From: Gammaproteobacteria bacterium
GTDB lineage: Bacteria; Pseudomonadota; Gammaproteobacteria; Arenicellales; JAOTYS01
Length of the DNA stretch: 15,849 nt
Assembly: GCA_029861795.1 (NCBI GenBank)
Contig: JAOTYS010000055.1
Location: 1 to 15,849, forward strand
Reading direction: 5' to 3'
Positions 13,447 to 15,849 of this stretch are shown here, in pieces (the stretch's first letter is position 1; each line of letters opens with the position of its first letter). The notes below the pieces were generated by a model, which was not told the DNA's origin, searched no databases, and saw only the letters and a program-made list of their open reading frames with translations. The position numbers and the translations under genes are program-made.

Positions 13447-14355
13447 TTGAATGACATGGGTGAGCGTGGCGGCGGCCTTCAAGAGTTCCCCCACGGGCTT
13501 GGTGACGACGAGCGCGGCGAGCTGATCTATGGTGGGGCGATTTTGGTGTTCAAGCAGGTGCCCGCGCTGACCCGCTTGGTTCGCCTCTGCCGTCAGATGC
13601 TCACAGACACCTTTCCAGGCGCAGCCCCAGTCCATGCCCAGACTGTATTCCCAGTGGATAGATATATCCCACTGGTGGATGATCTGCAGCAGAGGTTTAA
13701 CAGGGATCCTGAGGTGAAAACCTTGTTGTGCGAAGCCCTGGAGCACGTCGGTGTTGTATGCAGTAGGACCTATTGGGACAGAATTCACCTTCGCGTAGTG
13801 CCCTACGGCGGTACGCACTCGGGCTATCAGACCCGAACGCTGCACCACCACCGTGATACTTGGGCATCAAACGTCTATCAACAAGTGAATTGGTGGACAC
13901 CGGTGTATACGCTCACGGCTGAGCGGACCATTGCTTTGTATCCGCGATATTGGTCGACCGCTATCGAAAACTCCAGTGCGAGTTGGGACCTGACGGAGCT
14001 ACGTCGTGCAAAGCAGGCCGCGGCAGCAAAGCATCTCTCGGGCTTTGACTATCCGGTGGTAGCGCGACCCCTGGAACCCGTTGATACATCGGATGAGCTT
14101 CCGGTGGTGATCCAACCAGGGGATTTGCTTGGCTTCTCCGCGGCGCATCTACATGCCACCGTACCCAACACTACAGACGTTGCGAGGTTTAGCATCGAAT
14201 TCCGAACGGTATCTGTGGAAGACTTCCTGTGGGGGCGTGGGGCGCCGAATGTGGATGGCAGGGCACCCTACGTTGCAAGCAGTTGGTTTCGACACATGCT
14301 TACAGGATCGGGATTAGATAGGCATCCTGTTGGCTCGGCCGCGTCTGCGTTATAG
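13447..14355 (+). CDS. 2-oxoglutarate/Fe(II) oxygenase-like protein, function unknown
   Basis: The product has 302 residues. I do not recognise a named family, but the layout fits a PhyH-like 2OG-Fe(II) double-stranded beta-helix enzyme: HxD at H135-R136-D137 within HHHRDTWAS, a distal His (H236) in AAHLHATVPN, and Arg R247 eleven residues later in TTDVARFSIEFR, the spacing expected for the 2-oxoglutarate-binding Arg. PGDLLGFSAAHLH resembles the strand that leads to the distal His. RIHLRVVPYGG (112-122) would be an earlier strand. There is no signal peptide or membrane segment. TTG 13447 is chosen because GGGAG lies seven bases upstream; ATG 13456 is in frame but 16 bases away. Its stop is 27 bases before the D-lactate dehydrogenase start, so the two are probably cotranscribed. 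The substrate is unknown. Confidence 0.7.
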   Translation: MNDMGERGGGLQEFPHGLGDDERGELIYGGAILVFKQVPALTRLVRLCRQMLTDTFPGAAPVHAQTVFPVDRYIPLVDDLQQRFNRDPEVKTLLCEALEHVGVVCSRTYWDRIHLRVVPYGGTHSGYQTRTLHHHRDTWASNVYQQVNWWTPVYTLTAERTIALYPRYWSTAIENSSASWDLTELRRAKQAAAAKHLSGFDYPVVARPLEPVDTSDELPVVIQPGDLLGFSAAHLHATVPNTTDVARFSIEFRTVSVEDFLWGRGAPNVDGRAPYVASSWFRHMLTGSGLDRHPVGSAASAL

Positions 14356-14382
14356 TTCGAAGCGATCCCTAGGAGATTGCAT

Positions 14383-15780
14383 ATGGCCACACAACCTGCC
14401 CATCAACCAAAGCAACATCCGCAGATCGTGGATGAGATCCGAGCAGTGATCGGAGATCGGCTGTCTACTTCCCAATCGGTCAGGGAACGGCATGGAAAAG
14501 ATGAGTCATACCATGCCTCAGTACCGCCCGATGCGGTGGCCGTTGCCCACTCTGATGATGAGGTTGCCGCGATCGTCAAGATCTGCGCGCGGCACAAGAC
14601 ACCGGTCATTCCTTTTGGAACTGGTACCTCGCTAGAAGGGCACGTGGCCGCCTTGCATGGTGGAGTATGCATTGACGTTAGCGAGATGAATGAGGTTGTG
14701 CAGGTCAATGCTGAAGATCTCGATGTGACCGTGCAACCTGGTGTGACTCGAAAACAGTTAAACAATTACCTTCGAGATCTTGGTTTGTTCTTTCCCATCG
14801 ATCCAGGCGCTGATGCATCATTGGGTGGGATGACTGCGACTCGTGCTTCGGGCACCAACGCAGTGCGCTATGGGACCATGCGTGAAAACGTGCTGAGTTT
14901 GAGTGTAGTACTAGCGGATGGGCGTATCATTAAAACCTCAAAGCGGGCGCGCAAGTCCGCGGCTGGTTACGACTTAACCCGTCTATTTGTTGGCTCCGAA
15001 GGGACCCTCGGAGTAATCACTGAGATTACCCTCAAGTTGTACGGCATCCCCGAGGCAATCTCTGCTGCGGTGTGTTCGTTTGCTACGCTGGAAGATGCGG
15101 TTAACACTACCATTGCAACGATTCAGTCTGGTATTCCAGTGGCGCGGATCGAGTTGTTAGATGATGTGCAAATGGATGCGATCAACAAATATTCTTGTCT
15201 GCAGTATCCAGTTGCTTCCACATTGTTTCTTGAGTTCCACGGCAGCGATGCAAGTGTTGCGGAGCAAGCCGAGGCGGTGCAGGCTATTGCAGCGGATTTT
15301 GGCGGCGGCGATTTTCAGTGGGCTACCAGACCTGAACAACGCAGCAAACTGTGGCAAGCCAGACATGACGCCGCATACGCCTGTAAAGCGCTGCGCCCAG
15401 GATGCGAAATTTGGGCTACGGACGTGTGTGTGCCTATCTCCCGACTCGCAGAATGTATCACCGAGACCCGAAGAGACATTGAAGAATCTAAGCTAATCGC
15501 ACCTATTGTTGGCCATGTTGGGGACGGAAATTTTCATTTAGTGTTTGTGGTTGACCAGAGCGACGTCGATGAGTGTGAACGTGCCCTCGCGGTTAATGAA
15601 CGGATGGTGATGCGTGCTTTGGCCATGGATGGAACTTGCACCGGTGAGCATGGTATCGGCTATGGCAAAATGGATTTCTTGGTCGCCGAACACGGTGAAG
15701 GAGTGAGTGTGATGAGAGATATCAAGCGGGCGCTGGACCCTGATAACATAATGAACCCCGGCAAGATCATCCGTATCTAG
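14383..15780 (+). CDS. FAD-linked D-lactate dehydrogenase (cytochrome-type, LDHD/GlcD-like)
   Basis: The product has 465 residues. The N-terminal FAD-binding domain of the vanillyl-alcohol-oxidase fold shows PFGTGTSLEGH (77-87), DPGADASLGGMTATRASGTN (140-159) and SEGTLGVITEITLKLY (205-220). The C-terminal FAD-oxidase domain holds metal and substrate histidines in GHVGDGNFH (377-385) and GEHGIG (421-426), ending NPGKIIRI. The length and motifs match the single-chain D-lactate dehydrogenase (cytochrome) group; glycolate oxidase GlcD and 2-hydroxyglutarate dehydrogenases are related alternatives. It would oxidise D-lactate to pyruvate and pass electrons to cytochrome c or quinone. AGGAG seven bases before ATG 14383 fixes the start over an in-frame TTG at 14377. 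It follows the oxygenase-like gene. D-lactate could come from glyoxalase II, encoded elsewhere in the window. Confidence 0.87.
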   Translation: MATQPAHQPKQHPQIVDEIRAVIGDRLSTSQSVRERHGKDESYHASVPPDAVAVAHSDDEVAAIVKICARHKTPVIPFGTGTSLEGHVAALHGGVCIDVSEMNEVVQVNAEDLDVTVQPGVTRKQLNNYLRDLGLFFPIDPGADASLGGMTATRASGTNAVRYGTMRENVLSLSVVLADGRIIKTSKRARKSAAGYDLTRLFVGSEGTLGVITEITLKLYGIPEAISAAVCSFATLEDAVNTTIATIQSGIPVARIELLDDVQMDAINKYSCLQYPVASTLFLEFHGSDASVAEQAEAVQAIAADFGGGDFQWATRPEQRSKLWQARHDAAYACKALRPGCEIWATDVCVPISRLAECITETRRDIEESKLIAPIVGHVGDGNFHLVFVVDQSDVDECERALAVNERMVMRALAMDGTCTGEHGIGYGKMDFLVAEHGEGVSVMRDIKRALDPDNIMNPGKIIRI

Positions 15781-15849
15781 GCGTTTCTGCAAGTTTCTGA
15801 CTATTCATCTAGCGGCTAGCGTGGTTGCATGCGACCGACTTTGGGCAGC

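Noticed and set aside
15781..15849. Sequence after the D-lactate dehydrogenase stop
   Set aside because: Only very short symmetric words (CTAGCGGCTAG and a GCATGC core) are present; too little to call a terminator, operator or new gene.

Overview
The window reads as a stretch of gammaproteobacterial chromosome, probably from a marine or other aquatic organism. The support is indirect: a PilU-type pilus retraction ATPase, a BetI-type regulator, Rieske oxygenases of the quaternary-amine type, a YcbX-like MOSC protein, a MetC of E. coli length and a PrkA kinase. Base composition is even across the window. I see no insertion sequence, phage gene, CRISPR array, tRNA or rRNA, so this looks like ordinary chromosome rather than an island.

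Layout. Positions 1-1161 (minus) hold the N-terminal 387 residues of a PrkA protein kinase that runs off the left edge, followed by a 439-base noncoding leader (1162-1600). Positions 1601-3185 (minus) hold an EamA/DMT transporter and, upstream of it on the same strand, a BetI-like TetR repressor. Divergent from betI are two paralogous Rieske oxygenases (3374-4504 and 6053-7186, plus) with an unrelated pilU (4743-5921) between them. Next come an alpha/beta hydrolase (7217-7975, minus) and a divergent exported HELTH metallopeptidase (7995-9266, plus) only 19 bases away. The minus-strand series 13382 to 9293 reads MOSC protein, voltage-gated channel with cyclic-nucleotide domain, metC, then gloB. 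Divergent from it are a 2OG-Fe(II)-oxygenase-like protein (13447-14355) and a D-lactate dehydrogenase (14383-15780). The last 69 bases hold nothing I can support.

The most interesting unit is 1601-7186. Both oxygenases carry the same promoter: an 18-bp dyad (16 of 18 positions identical between copies) lies over the -35 hexamer TTGACY, followed by a 17-base spacer and the same -10 hexamer, CATAAT. The dyad resembles the E. coli BetI operator as I remember it, and one copy lies directly in front of the BetI-like gene. The inferred picture is a small BetI-controlled regulon for oxidative demethylation or cleavage of choline-related quaternary amines such as glycine betaine or carnitine, possibly with the transporter. 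The usual partners (betA, betB, a betaine transporter, an oxygenase reductase) are not in the window.

A second theme is compact divergent promoters. The heptamer TATTCTA, which reads as a -10 on both strands, sits in both very short divergent gaps (7976-7994 and 13383-13446). In the first gap it would give near-leaderless transcripts both ways. GloB and the D-lactate dehydrogenase could act in sequence in methylglyoxal disposal (S-D-lactoylglutathione to D-lactate to pyruvate), although they are not in one operon.
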